Shown one piece after another: positions 18,074 through 27,062 of a stretch of 48,246 bases of DNA. A model generated the notes under the pieces. It saw only the letters and a program-made list of their open reading frames with translations. It searched no databases and was not told the origin of the DNA. Origin of the DNA: Flavobacteriales bacterium (GTDB lineage: Bacteria > Bacteroidota > Bacteroidia > Flavobacteriales > TMED113); assembly GCA_002718035.1 (NCBI GenBank), contig PBCX01000016.1, forward strand, positions 1 through 48,246, written 5' to 3'. The translations under genes and the position numbers were made by a program. Numbering within the stretch: the first letter of the stretch is position 1; each line of letters opens with the position of its first letter.

Positions 18074-18610
18074 TTAAGATGGATCAATAAGAAACAAAGG
18101 TTGATCATATTCAACAGGACTCATGTCATCAACTAATACTTTAACAACAGTACCTGAGAATTCAGATTCAATTTCATTAAATAATTTCATGGCCTCAATT
18201 ATACATAATGGATCATTTACATTTATTTTATCACCAACATTTACAAAAGGTTCTTTTTCAGGACTAGATCTTCTATAAAATGTTCCAATGATGGGAGCCT
18301 TTACTGTAATATAGTTCTTATTATCTTCTTCATTTATTGAATTAACATTATCAGTAGACTCTGATATATTTGTTAATGCTGGTGGATTAACTTGCTGTGT
18401 TTGAGTAATTGGTTGGGGGGCAACAGGGGATTGAACAACAGGTTGCTGTAAAGGAATTACCTGAGTTGTTACAGCTTGTTCATTATTTTGCACCTTGCCT
18501 TTAGGTGGAGATTTTATTGACAACTTTACATCACCAATTTCTAAATCAACCTCAGTAGCGCCAGACTTAGCAACAAATTTAATTAATTCTTGTATTTGTC
18601 TTAGATTCAT
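18074..18610 (-). CDS. accB: Acetyl-CoA carboxylase, biotin carboxyl carrier protein
   Basis: A 178-residue carrier. The N-terminal helix-strand part ([20 protein letters not shown]) matches AccB. A flexible Pro/Gln-rich linker follows at about 40-95, then the biotinyl domain at 100-178 ([20 protein letters not shown]) with the biotinylation site [12 protein letters not shown] (Lys142). AccB is the substrate that AccC carboxylates. It is followed by accC. A 787-base spacer separates it from fabH upstream, so it probably has its own promoter. Confidence 0.97.
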   Translation of the reverse strand: MNLRQIQELIKFVAKSGATEVDLEIGDVKLSIKSPPKGKVQNNEQAVTTQVIPLQQPVVQSPVAPQPITQTQQVNPPALTNISESTDNVNSINEEDNKNYITVKAPIIGTFYRRSSPEKEPFVNVGDKINVNDPLCIIEAMKLFNEIESEFSGTVVKVLVDDMSPVEYDQPLFLIDPS

Positions 18611-19063
18611 AAATCATAAATTTTTATTAAAAAAAGTAATTTTAAATTTAAATAACAAAAAATAAACAAAAAAATAATTTTATTAATTTATTAATGAAAT
18701 AAAAAATATTCTAAATTTCTTTAAATTAAACACGTTTATTAGTGTTTTATTTACTAAATAAACTGAAAAATTCAATTTTTTTATTATTAATTTAATTTTT
18801 AGCGTAAAAAAAAATAATTTTTTACATTTTTATCCAAATTTAATATAAGTAATTTATTTAAAAGTTAATATTTAATATATATTAACTAAAAAAACAAATA
18901 TATTATAAAAAAAATATAGATGAGAAATATTTTAAAATTAAAATTAGTATCATTTATTATAAATAACCATGTATATAAGGTAAAATTTACTATTTTTTTA
19001 TATAAAATGATATTTTTATATTCATTTGATGAAAAAATTGTGTTTTTTAGTAAAAAATTGTAC

Positions 19064-19131
19064 ATTTTAATGAAAAAAATGAACTTTTTAATGAAAAAAA
19101 TGAACTTTTTAATGAAGAAATGAACTTTTTA
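19064..19131 (+). repeat. Short A/T-rich tandem repeat, about 3.5 units of 20-21 bases
   Basis: The string TGAACTTTTTAATGAA recurs with starts at 19080, 19101 and 19121 (period 21 then 20). More degenerate copies (GAAAAAATTGT-like) precede it from about 19030. Probably replication-slippage sequence in the fabH-accB spacer. Confidence 0.65.
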
Positions 19132-19342
19132 ATTAAAAAGTAAAATTTATTATATATAATGAGCATTTAAATTAAATAAGATGATCTTTTTTAATAGAAA
19201 ATTTAATAGTAGAGCAATTAAAATAAATTTTGATTAAAAGTTTTATTTATTTAGATAAATTTTCAGTTAAAGATTATTTATTAAAATTTTTTATATGATT
19301 TTTATATAAAATTGTTTTTTTTATAATTATTTATGCGCAAAA

Positions 19343-19368
19343 GCTTAAAATTTGAAGAATTTTTAAGC
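19343..19368 (-). terminator. Weak AT-rich hairpin downstream of fabH
   Basis: Arms GCTTAAAA (19343-19350) and TTTTAAGC (19361-19368) form an 8-base-pair stem with a 10-base loop, 29 bases past the fabH stop on the minus strand, followed by TTTT. It may end the yceD-rpmF-fabH message. AT-rich stems like this are only weak evidence. Confidence 0.35.
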
Positions 19369-19397
19369 AAAAATCATTTTTTTTAGTTTTTTTCAAA

Positions 19398-20402
19398 TTA
19401 TTTTGAATTATACGCCCACTTAATATAAATAGAACCCCATGTAAAACCACCACCAAATGCAGCTAAAATTATATTATCACCTTTTTTTAACTTTTTTTCC
19501 CAATCCCATAAACAAAGGGGAATTGTAGCTGCAGTTGTATTTCCATATTTTTGAATGTTAATCATGATTTTTTCACTACTTAATCCCATTCTTCTAGCAG
19601 TAGCATCAATGATACGTAAATTAGCTTGGTGGGGAACTAGCCATGAAACATCAGACGCTTTTAATTTATTTTTTTCCATTATTTGTGCTGCAACATCTGC
19701 CATTTTGCTTACAGCAAACTTAAAAACTGTTTTGCCATCTTGATAAATATAATGCTCTTTACTGCTCACTGTTTCTTTAGAAGCTGGTTTGAGAGAGCCT
19801 CCTGCAATTTGTTTTAAATACTCCTTTCCCGAACCATCAACTTTTAAAATTGAGTCTATAATTCCGAACTTTTCTTTTATGGGTTCTAAAAGAACAGCTC
19901 CTGCCCCATCTCCAAATATAACACATGTCTTACGGTCTGAATAATCTACAATTGAGGACATTTTATCAGATCCCACAACAATAACTTTTTTACACGAACC
20001 ACTTTCTATATAAGATGCCCCTGTTTTAAGTGCAAATAAAAAGCCAGAACATGCTGCAGAAAGATCAAAACCAAAAGCATTTTGGGCGCCAACTTCTTCA
20101 ATTATTATAGAAGCAGTGGATGGAAAAAGCATATCAGGCGTAACTGTTGCGCATATAATTAAATCAATTTCTTCAGGTTTTGTTTTAGATTTTAATAATA
20201 ATCTCCTGATGGCTTTTGATGACATATAAGCTGTCGCCTTATCACGATCTCTTAAAATTCTTCTTTCTTTGATACCTGTCCTAGTAGTAATCCATTCATC
20301 AGAAGTATCAACTAATTTTGTAAGATCTTTATTTGTTAATTTATTTTCTGGAACCCAACCAGCAACTGACGTAATTGCACAGTTCAACTTGTTTATAGAC
20401 AT
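19398..20402 (-). CDS. fabH: Beta-ketoacyl-ACP synthase III
   Basis: A 334-residue condensing enzyme that starts fatty acid chains from acyl-CoA and malonyl-ACP. It shows the N-terminal SDEWITTRTGIKERRI, the catalytic cysteine in DLSAACSGFLFAL (Cys118), the active-site histidine in WLVPHQANLRIIDA and the asparagine in KYGNTTAATIPL, ending with AAFGGGFTWGSIYIKW. It follows rpmF on the same strand (56-base gap), the classic yceD-rpmF-fab arrangement linking ribosome and membrane synthesis. Length is normal for the family. Confidence 0.97.
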   Translation of the reverse strand: MSINKLNCAITSVAGWVPENKLTNKDLTKLVDTSDEWITTRTGIKERRILRDRDKATAYMSSKAIRRLLLKSKTKPEEIDLIICATVTPDMLFPSTASIIIEEVGAQNAFGFDLSAACSGFLFALKTGASYIESGSCKKVIVVGSDKMSSIVDYSDRKTCVIFGDGAGAVLLEPIKEKFGIIDSILKVDGSGKEYLKQIAGGSLKPASKETVSSKEHYIYQDGKTVFKFAVSKMADVAAQIMEKNKLKASDVSWLVPHQANLRIIDATARRMGLSSEKIMINIQKYGNTTAATIPLCLWDWEKKLKKGDNIILAAFGGGFTWGSIYIKWAYNSK

Positions 20403-20458
20403 AAATTAATTTTAACATTTATGTCAATAAAGTTATAATTAAAGTCGTTTTTAAAAAA

Positions 20459-20635
20459 TTATTCTGAGAATAATTTTCCTTTATAATACATCTTACCCTC
20501 ATGTTTATATGCCCTATGGTAAACATGAGCTTCACCAGTCTCCTTGCAAATTGCAACAACTTCAGGGGAAGATTTATAATGAGTTCTTCTTTTATTTTTT
20601 CGAGTTTTTGATACTCTTCTTTTAGGATGTGCCAT
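20459..20635 (-). CDS. rpmF: Ribosomal protein bL32
   Basis: A 58-residue protein starting [20 protein letters not shown], which matches the conserved N-terminus of bL32 (MA-PKR--SK-R---RR-H). The rest ([20 protein letters not shown], then KGKLFSE) fits Bacteroidota L32 proteins. The zinc-binding cysteine pairs of some L32 forms are absent (one cysteine only). It starts 6 bases after the yceD stop, as in most bacteria, and is followed by fabH. It is a structural protein of the large ribosomal subunit. Confidence 0.97.
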   Translation of the reverse strand: MAHPKRRVSKTRKNKRRTHYKSSPEVVAICKETGEAHVYHRAYKHEGKMYYKGKLFSE

Positions 20636-20641
20636 ATTTAA

Positions 20642-21145
20642 TTATTTAAATTTTTCTTTAAAACTTTCTGGTAGTAATATTCTATTATTACTGTTACTTT
20701 TATTTAATGAATTTAGTTTTTCTATGACATCTATGTTACAATCATCTTCACGATGGACTCTTCTTTTAGGAATAATAAAAAAAAGAAGCTCTCTTAAAAT
20801 GTCATCAAGAATCAAAACATCAGACATGTGAGAAATAAAAACAACGTTATTTGTATTAACAAAATTTTCATCTTTTATTTTTACAAAATAACGATCTTTA
20901 CCCTTAACATTTAACTTTAAAAAATCACTACATCTATCACATTTTGTATTAATAGTCCCATATAAATCCGCATCTAACTGCCAAAAAGAGTTTTTTTTCA
21001 TTACAACTATATTAACATTAACATAGTAATCATCTATTAAAAAGTATTCAGAAAATTCAAAGAACTTTTTATCCAAATTAAAATTTGCTATTGTTTTTTT
21101 TTCAAAAAAAACAGGAAGGTTTATTTCAAATTTTGATCTTCCCAT
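20642..21145 (-). CDS. yceD: DUF177 (YceD) protein
   Basis: A 167-residue protein of the DUF177/YceD family, which sits upstream of rpmF in most bacteria and is tied to 23S rRNA or large-subunit maturation in known cases. It shows the CDRC pair (KCDRCSDFLKLNV, residues near 100), as in members with CxxC, and the acidic C-terminal end (PKRRVHREDDCN). A TATATTTG promoter box lies 23 bases before the ATG, so it leads the yceD-rpmF-fabH operon. The exact role is inferred from family context. Confidence 0.88.
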   Translation of the reverse strand: MGRSKFEINLPVFFEKKTIANFNLDKKFFEFSEYFLIDDYYVNVNIVVMKKNSFWQLDADLYGTINTKCDRCSDFLKLNVKGKDRYFVKIKDENFVNTNNVVFISHMSDVLILDDILRELLFFIIPKRRVHREDDCNIDVIEKLNSLNKSNSNNRILLPESFKEKFK

Positions 21146-21168
21146 ACATAAATTTTAAAATAGGATAG

Positions 21169-21176
21169 CAAATATA
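21169..21176 (-). promoter_or_regulatory. Predicted -7 box TATATTTG for the yceD-rpmF-fabH operon
   Basis: On the minus strand TATATTTG ends 23 bases before the yceD ATG, in a 47-base gap after pdxA. Expected leader about 15-20 bases. No clear -33 TTTG. Confidence 0.55.
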
Positions 21177-21192
21177 GTATTTTTATATATTT

Positions 21193-22200
21193 TCACACTA
21201 ATCTTGATTTATAAATTTTTTTTGCTAAAAGTATTGAGTTAATAAAAGACTTAGAGTTTATTTTATTAGTTCCAACAATGTCATAAGCAGGACCATGATC
21301 AGGTGAAGTTCTAATATAATCCATTCCTGCAGTAAAATTAACACCTTTGTTAAAAGATGTCATTTTATATGGAATTAATCCTTGATCGTGATACATAGAT
21401 AAAATAGCATCATATTTACTATAATTTTTTTTGCCAAAAAAAGCATCAGCTGAAAAGGGTCCATTTAAATCAAATCCTTTGTTACAAAGATATTTAACCA
21501 CCGGAGTAATTATTTCAATTTCCTCTCTACCCACTAATCCTGAATCTCCATTATGAGGATTCAAACCCAATACAGCAACTCTAGGGTCTTGTATTAAAAA
21601 ATCTTTTTTTAATGAATTTATTAAAATTTCTAATTTAGATATCAGTAGTTTTTTACTAATTACTGATGAGACTTGAGATATTGGAATATGATTAGTTGAT
21701 GTTGCTATTTTTAAATTATTATTAATTAATAACATTAATGTTTCTTTTGATCTCGTTTTATCTCTTAAATACTCAGTATGTCCAACAAAATATTCTTTAT
21801 TTTTAAAAAAAATATTTGACTTATTAACTGGCATTGTAACAAGTGCATCTATTTTTTTTTGAATTAGGTGTTTGGTACCGTGACTTAACGACTCTCCAGC
21901 CCCTATACCAGCATCTTTTGTAATTAGTCCTGGCCGCACAACTAAATCAGATTGGATACAGTCAAAAATATTAATAATACCCTTTTTAGCATCACATATT
22001 TTATTAATTACATTGTACCGTAAATTTTTTATTGTTAAAAAACTTAAATAAAAATTCCATACAGAAATAGAGGAAAAAACAATTGGAACTATTTCTTTAT
22101 TTGACTTTAATATATCATTAGTATAGCGAATAATCAATTGTAAACCAACACCGTTAATATCCCCAGTGGTTATGCCAACTTTAAATAACCGTTCTATCAT
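21193..22200 (-). CDS. pdxA: 4-hydroxythreonine-4-phosphate dehydrogenase
   Basis: A 335-residue NAD-dependent dehydrogenase of the DXP-dependent pyridoxal phosphate pathway; it oxidises 4-phosphohydroxy-L-threonine. Motifs: VGITTGDINGVGLQLI at the start, DALVTMPVNKSNI, FVGHTEYLRDKT, VLGLNPHNGDSGLVGREE, SADAFFGKKN, SMYHDQGLIPYK and the C-terminal TSPDHGPAYDIVG. Metal-binding histidines appear in GHTEYL, YHDQG and the SPDHG region. It overlaps the pepA end by 20 bases, so they form an operon pepA-pdxA. The dxs gene in this window makes its other precursor. Confidence 0.96.
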   Translation of the reverse strand: MIERLFKVGITTGDINGVGLQLIIRYTNDILKSNKEIVPIVFSSISVWNFYLSFLTIKNLRYNVINKICDAKKGIINIFDCIQSDLVVRPGLITKDAGIGAGESLSHGTKHLIQKKIDALVTMPVNKSNIFFKNKEYFVGHTEYLRDKTRSKETLMLLINNNLKIATSTNHIPISQVSSVISKKLLISKLEILINSLKKDFLIQDPRVAVLGLNPHNGDSGLVGREEIEIITPVVKYLCNKGFDLNGPFSADAFFGKKNYSKYDAILSMYHDQGLIPYKMTSFNKGVNFTAGMDYIRTSPDHGPAYDIVGTNKINSKSFINSILLAKKIYKSRLV

Positions 22201-23524
22201 TAGCTATACTACTTAAAATTTCGGTTAATAATCTCACTCCCGCACCTGTTCCACCTTTGGGGTGTAGAAAAAATTCTGTTTTGAGAAATGCAGAACCAGC
22301 AATGTCTAAATGCACCCACGGATAAGAGCTTTTTCCATTTTCTTTAGTGAAATGCTCTAAAAACTTTCCTGCAGTAATGTGACCTGCCTCTGGAGAGCCA
22401 ATGTTTTTTAAATCTGCAATATCTGAATCTAATTCTTTAGCATAATCATTCCAGAAAGGCTGAAAAGCAACTCTTTCAGATGTTTGATTACCACATTTCT
22501 CAAATAAGTCTTTTGTTTTTTTATCGGCATTACCCATAGCAACAATCCCATATTTACCAACTGCTCTAACTGCAGAACCAGTTAATGTTGCTACATCGAT
22601 TACTAATTTGGGGTTATATTTTTTAGCATAATGTAAAGCATCGGCAAGGATCATTCTGCCCTCTGCATCAGTATTTAAAACTTCAACTGTACTTTTATTC
22701 ATCATAGTTACAATATCACCTGGAACATATGCATTACCACCTGGTCTATTTTCAACAGCGGGGATTAAACCAATTATATTTATATTCAACTTCATTTTAG
22801 AAACTGCATATATAGTACCTATAACAGTTGCAGCACCACCCATGTCACTTTTCATTAAATCCATAGAGTTTGGAGTTGGTTTTAAACTTAGACCACCCGT
22901 ATCATACATAACTCCCTTACCAACTAGTACAATTGGCTTCATGTTAGTTTTTTTTGGCAAATAACTAATTATATTGAATGTTGGGGGGTTTATCGATCCT
23001 TTATTAACGCTTAAAACCCCTCCCATTGAAAGAGACTCCATCTTTTTTTGATTAAAAACTTTCAATTTATATGATGAGATTTTTGAAAATTTTTTTATTT
23101 CTTTTGATAACTGAACTGCAGTTAAAAATGACAATGGCTCATTTACCAAATCTCTTGCTAAAAAAACACCTTCGATTATTTCTTTTTTAAAATATTTATT
23201 CTTTTTAAATAAGAATTTAAATCTATGCTTTTTTAATTTTTTATACTTATCAAATTTATAGTTCATTAAATGAATACTCTCTAAGAAAACTGAAACATTT
23301 TTTTCATTAGAAGTTTCATCAATTATTTTAATGACAAGCGAGTATTTCTCACCTATTTTTTTATTATTAGTAATTTTATTTTTCTCTTCAATAAATTGAA
23401 GCCAATTGTAGGTTTTTATTGCCTCTTCTCTTATTTCTTGCAATGATTTAGGTAAACAAATATACTCTTCATCATTTTTTATTTTTAAATTATTTTTTTT
23501 ATCCAACAAATGTATTTTAATCAT
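22181..23524 (-). CDS. pepA: Leucyl aminopeptidase (M17)
   Basis: A 447-residue M17 metallopeptidase that removes N-terminal residues from peptides in the cytoplasm. The C-terminal catalytic domain carries LVGKGVMYDTGGLSLKP, LMKSDMGGAATVIGT, ENRPGGNAYVPGDI, and the signature NTDAEGRMILADAL, with the usual two-metal Asp, Glu and Lys ligands. The N-terminal domain (residues 1-150) is Lys-rich and short compared with E. coli PepA, as is common for Bacteroidota forms. The gene is divergent from ribE and overlaps pdxA. Confidence 0.95.
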   Translation of the reverse strand: MIKIHLLDKKNNLKIKNDEEYICLPKSLQEIREEAIKTYNWLQFIEEKNKITNNKKIGEKYSLVIKIIDETSNEKNVSVFLESIHLMNYKFDKYKKLKKHRFKFLFKKNKYFKKEIIEGVFLARDLVNEPLSFLTAVQLSKEIKKFSKISSYKLKVFNQKKMESLSMGGVLSVNKGSINPPTFNIISYLPKKTNMKPIVLVGKGVMYDTGGLSLKPTPNSMDLMKSDMGGAATVIGTIYAVSKMKLNINIIGLIPAVENRPGGNAYVPGDIVTMMNKSTVEVLNTDAEGRMILADALHYAKKYNPKLVIDVATLTGSAVRAVGKYGIVAMGNADKKTKDLFEKCGNQTSERVAFQPFWNDYAKELDSDIADLKNIGSPEAGHITAGKFLEHFTKENGKSSYPWVHLDIAGSAFLKTEFFLHPKGGTGAGVRLLTEILSSIANDRTVI

Positions 23525-23588
23525 AATCTTATTAGTAAATTTAAACCCTAAAGTAATTATTTATTATTAATAAAAGAAGGCTAATTAA

Positions 23589-24188
23589 ATGTTCTCAGGA
23601 ATTGTAGAATCAATTGGAGAAATTATTAACGTTGAAAACAATATTAATAATTTTAACATTGACATAAAATCAAATTTTCGAAACGAGCTCTCAATTGGAG
23701 AAAGTGTTGCTCACAATGGTGTTTGTTTAACCGTAACTCACATACATAATGAAACTTACAGAGTTAATTGTGTTAAAGAAACTTTAGATAAAACTAACTT
23801 AGGTAAATTGAAAATCGGTGATAAAATAAATTTAGAAAGAAGTTTAAAAGTAAATGATCGTAATAGTGGGCATTTTGTTCAAGGTCACGTTGATTGCTCA
23901 GCCAAATGTACTCATATTAATAAAGAAGATGGTAATATTTATTTCAAGTTTAAATACCCGAAAAAATTCATGAGATTAGTTTTTCAAAAAGGATCAATTT
24001 GTATTAATGGTGTTAGTTTAACCCTTGCTAAAATAGAGGACAAAGGCCCCTCTTTTGAAGTTTATATTATTCCCCATACATTTAATGAAACTACATTTAA
24101 ATATTTGCAATTAAATGAATTTGTAAATATTGAATTTGACATGATTTCAAAACAAATTGATAGAAGTGTCAGTCTTTTAAAATTGTGA
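23589..24188 (+). CDS. ribE: Riboflavin synthase, alpha chain
   Basis: A 199-residue protein with two lumazine-binding barrels in tandem. It begins MFSGIVESIGEI, with SVAHNGVCLTVTHI in the first barrel and KGSICINGVSLTLAKI in the second, the duplicated NGVxLTV pattern typical of the family. It makes riboflavin from two 6,7-dimethyl-8-ribityllumazine molecules. A GAAGG element 9 bases before the ATG looks Shine-Dalgarno-like, unusual here. Its last 20 bases overlap the end of the convergent T9SS type B gene. Confidence 0.96.
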   Translation: MFSGIVESIGEIINVENNINNFNIDIKSNFRNELSIGESVAHNGVCLTVTHIHNETYRVNCVKETLDKTNLGKLKIGDKINLERSLKVNDRNSGHFVQGHVDCSAKCTHINKEDGNIYFKFKYPKKFMRLVFQKGSICINGVSLTLAKIEDKGPSFEVYIIPHTFNETTFKYLQLNEFVNIEFDMISKQIDRSVSLLKL

Positions 24189-26943
24189 CATAGCCTGTAT
24201 AAACTTCCTTTTGCTTATGAGCTTCATTATATACATCCAAAACATAATAATAAATTCCATCTTCAATATAAGTACTTTCCTGATTTTCCGAATAATCTCT
24301 TATGTAACTATCAAAAATAACCTCACCATCCCACCAATTTTCACCAGAATCTAAGCCATAATTAGATTTTACATAAACAACGGACCCCCACCTGTTAAAA
24401 ATGGTTAATAAAGAATTTGAATATACATCTGTAGTCAAGCCCTCAACTATAAACTGATCATTAATTCCGTCACCATTAGGAGTAAAAATATTTGGTAAAA
24501 TTAATTCACAAGAAAAACCCACACTAACAGTTTGTTCAATGTCACAAGCAGAATACTGAAATGTATAAATCCCATAATTTGGAACTGTCACTTCAGTCTG
24601 AGGTGACCATAAATCAGAAAAGCTTGCATCGTAAGGGCCATCGATTTGAGTCCATGGTCCACCACTCTCGGCCTCAGTATAAACAATTAAATCTGCATTT
24701 AAACTGCAATCCAGATGCGAAGGTGCAATGATAAAAGGTTCGTCGGGTGAAAAAACAACCGAAACTAGATCAGATGAATTACAAGTCTCAAACATAAATT
24801 GATAAGTTCCGTATTGATCAACAATTACATTAGTACTTGAATTGTCAGGTGTTTCCAAGTAAACAGATGAGCCAGAGGGGCTAGAAAAAAGTGACCAACC
24901 ATTACTATTTTCAATATTAATTAAATCTAAATTATTTTGAGTTAACTCTAAATTTGCTTGAAAGTCACAATAAACAGTTTCTAGTTCTTGAATTTCTGGA
25001 GATGCAGTTAAAAATTCCACAGTTACAATATCAGATGAATTACAAGTTTCAAACATAAATTGATATGTTCCATATTGATCAACTAATACGTTAGTATTGA
25101 AATTATTTGGCGAATCAAACAATACTGTTGATGAATTGGGGCTTGAAAAAACTGTCCAACCTATTGAACTTCCTAAATCAAACAATTCTAAATTATTTTG
25201 TGATAGTTGTAAATTTGTTTGTAAATCGCAATATATAGGATCTAAATCCAAAATTTCTGGAGAAGCAGTTAGGAATTCTACAGAAAAGTTTTCACTACCT
25301 GAACAACCTGTAACAGAAAAATTATATGTTCCGTACTGATCAACGGTAACATTAGTTGATAACTCATTTGGTGAAGAAAAATTAATATTACCAGGACCTG
25401 TTCCTGACCAAATGATTACATCTCCTTCTAAACTAGCACTAAAACTAGTTGTAAACGAACACGGGGTAGGGTTTAACAGCTCAGTAATGACAGGATTTCC
25501 ATCTAAAACAGTAATGGTAATTTGATCCGAATTAACTCCACACTCATTAATCACGTTCCATTGAAAAATGTTTTCGCCTATTGAAAGATTTGAAACTATT
25601 GAATTTGGATTATTAATATCATTAATAACTCCACTGCCTGAAACCAGCTCCCATTCGCCAAAATTATCAATTGTCACAGGGTTGGTTGCACTTAAGTTAG
25701 TAGAATTTGAACATATTACTGAATCAGCACCGGCATCTGCTTCTTCAGGCATAATGCCATCCATTTCTACTACAACTATTGCTTCATCTAAACAGCCTTG
25801 GGGAGTTGATACATTAAGATAATATGTCCCAGGGGGAATATTTTCTAATGTATCTGAGTTTTGTGAAAGAGTTTCTTGAACTAAAATTCCTGCATCATTA
25901 GTCCAAAAAAAGTCAAATGGTCCAGTCCCAGTAGGATTTGAAATAATTTGCCCATCTGGCTCAGATTCCCAACTACATGACGCGGGAATTGACTCATAGT
26001 TAACTGATATGTTTTCAAAAATTATATTTACTCCATCCTCAACAGTTCCTCCCCCGAATCCAGCACATCCACCACCTTCACATAATTGTGCTTGAGCAAA
26101 ATAAGTAGTACTTTCAGTAGGATTAACTGTCACAGTATTTCCAGAGCCAATGATGTTACCATCAATATCTAACCAGGTTACTGTATTTCCAGTTATAACA
26201 GGCTGATATTCAATTTGATCAATTATATAGTCATTATTACCATTAGGAGTAAATCTATATCCATCTTCCAGAGCAGTCCACTGATTTGGAAAATTTCTTA
26301 TTACACCATCTGGACCAGTAACAACATTTGCAATAGTACCATTGTTATTATGAAGAGCATGAATAGCTGCACCACCATTCCAAGTTGCACATAATGGTTT
26401 CTCAGAGATGTGAGTTTCAATAACATTAGTCGTTTCAAATAATTTAATTTGACTAGTGTAACATATGTCCGTACATGAAAACATTGGAATTGCACAAAAA
26501 GTAACTGTAAATACTCTATTGGGCGCAACTCCTGAAAGACTATATTGTATATTTCCCCCTATTCCAGGATTGATATCTTGCCATGGACACAAAATCGCAT
26601 TTAAAGGTGCATCAAAATTATTTGGAACCGCCGCACCAATATTCCAACCTGAATAACCGTTAGCGTTACCGATTTCAAATGATAAATAATTATTAGAAGA
26701 AATTACACATTGATTATATGTGTTGCCATAAAATTCGAAATTAAAACCAATATTAATAACACCTCCGAATATATCATCACTTGAAATACCTGTATTTGTT
26801 CCATCGGTACCATCAGCGGTTGCTTCCAACACAACCTCAGTTGGTGCGCATAAATAAATGTCATCAGACGCAACAATTTGACCAAAAGAAAATTTAGAAA
26901 AAAATATTATAAATAAAAATACTGCCTTACAAAAAAAACTCAT
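24169..26943 (-). CDS. Large cell-surface protein with T9SS type B sorting domain
   Basis: A 924-residue secreted protein with a signal peptide (residues 1-21) and then a beta-rich N-terminal module with many aromatic-glycine turns (SSNNYLSFEIGNANG). Several Ig/PKD-like modules follow, including two tandem copies of an 87-residue unit at about 550-724, visible in DNA as a 261-base period (24770 and 25031). The C-terminal 100 residues are a gliding-motility (CHU_C) type B sorting domain: LPNIFTPNGDGINDQFIVEG, TIFNRWGSVVY, GIYYYVLDV and the final YTGYVTILKD. It is probably anchored or released through the type IX system. The role is adhesion- or surface-type, not specific. Confidence 0.9.
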   Translation of the reverse strand: MSFFCKAVFLFIIFFSKFSFGQIVASDDIYLCAPTEVVLEATADGTDGTNTGISSDDIFGGVINIGFNFEFYGNTYNQCVISSNNYLSFEIGNANGYSGWNIGAAVPNNFDAPLNAILCPWQDINPGIGGNIQYSLSGVAPNRVFTVTFCAIPMFSCTDICYTSQIKLFETTNVIETHISEKPLCATWNGGAAIHALHNNNGTIANVVTGPDGVIRNFPNQWTALEDGYRFTPNGNNDYIIDQIEYQPVITGNTVTWLDIDGNIIGSGNTVTVNPTESTTYFAQAQLCEGGGCAGFGGGTVEDGVNIIFENISVNYESIPASCSWESEPDGQIISNPTGTGPFDFFWTNDAGILVQETLSQNSDTLENIPPGTYYLNVSTPQGCLDEAIVVVEMDGIMPEEADAGADSVICSNSTNLSATNPVTIDNFGEWELVSGSGVINDINNPNSIVSNLSIGENIFQWNVINECGVNSDQITITVLDGNPVITELLNPTPCSFTTSFSASLEGDVIIWSGTGPGNINFSSPNELSTNVTVDQYGTYNFSVTGCSGSENFSVEFLTASPEILDLDPIYCDLQTNLQLSQNNLELFDLGSSIGWTVFSSPNSSTVLFDSPNNFNTNVLVDQYGTYQFMFETCNSSDIVTVEFLTASPEIQELETVYCDFQANLELTQNNLDLINIENSNGWSLFSSPSGSSVYLETPDNSSTNVIVDQYGTYQFMFETCNSSDLVSVVFSPDEPFIIAPSHLDCSLNADLIVYTEAESGGPWTQIDGPYDASFSDLWSPQTEVTVPNYGIYTFQYSACDIEQTVSVGFSCELILPNIFTPNGDGINDQFIVEGLTTDVYSNSLLTIFNRWGSVVYVKSNYGLDSGENWWDGEVIFDSYIRDYSENQESTYIEDGIYYYVLDVYNEAHKQKEVYTGYVTILKD

Positions 26944-26974
26944 CTACGCTATATTAATAAATTAAATCTATTAA

Positions 26975-26982
26975 CAAATATA
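26975..26982 (-). promoter_or_regulatory. Predicted -7 box TATATTTG for the T9SS type B gene
   Basis: The minus strand reads TATATTTG, 31 bases before the ATG at 26943, in the 119-base divergent region with lepA. Confidence 0.45.
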
Positions 26983-27036
26983 GTTATATTGACATAAATA
27001 TTTATTTTCATAAGAGAAAATATAGAATTAAAGAAT

Positions 27037-27044
27037 TAAATTTG
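27037..27044 (+). promoter_or_regulatory. Predicted -7 box TAAATTTG for lepA
   Basis: TAAATTTG ends 18 bases before the lepA ATG at 27063. It lies in the 119-base divergent region; -33 element not clear. Confidence 0.5.
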
Positions 27045-27062
27045 TAATGATAATTAATAATT

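Larger units (their letters stand above)
18611..19397. other. 787-base AT-rich spacer between fabH and accB
   Basis: No convincing gene. The stretch is almost pure A and T. It holds a palindrome GTTAATAT/ATATTAAC (arms 18864-18871 and 18879-18886), two minus-strand TAnnTTTG matches (18835-18842 and 18895-18902) that are near chance level in such sequence, and a short tandem repeat (19064-19131). A 67-codon frame at 18920-19123 is judged spurious. The accB promoter is expected here, with a possibly long leader. Confidence 0.6.

Noticed and set aside
18064-18114. Longer start of accC at 18114
   Set aside because: It would overlap accB by 41 bases and put 17 unmatched residues before the conserved [14 protein letters not shown] start.
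18920-19123. 67-codon frame in the fabH-accB spacer
   Set aside because: Made mostly of Ile, Phe, Lys and repeated KMNFLM from a slippage repeat. No promoter box or RBS and no likeness to a protein, so it looks like chance in AT-rich DNA.
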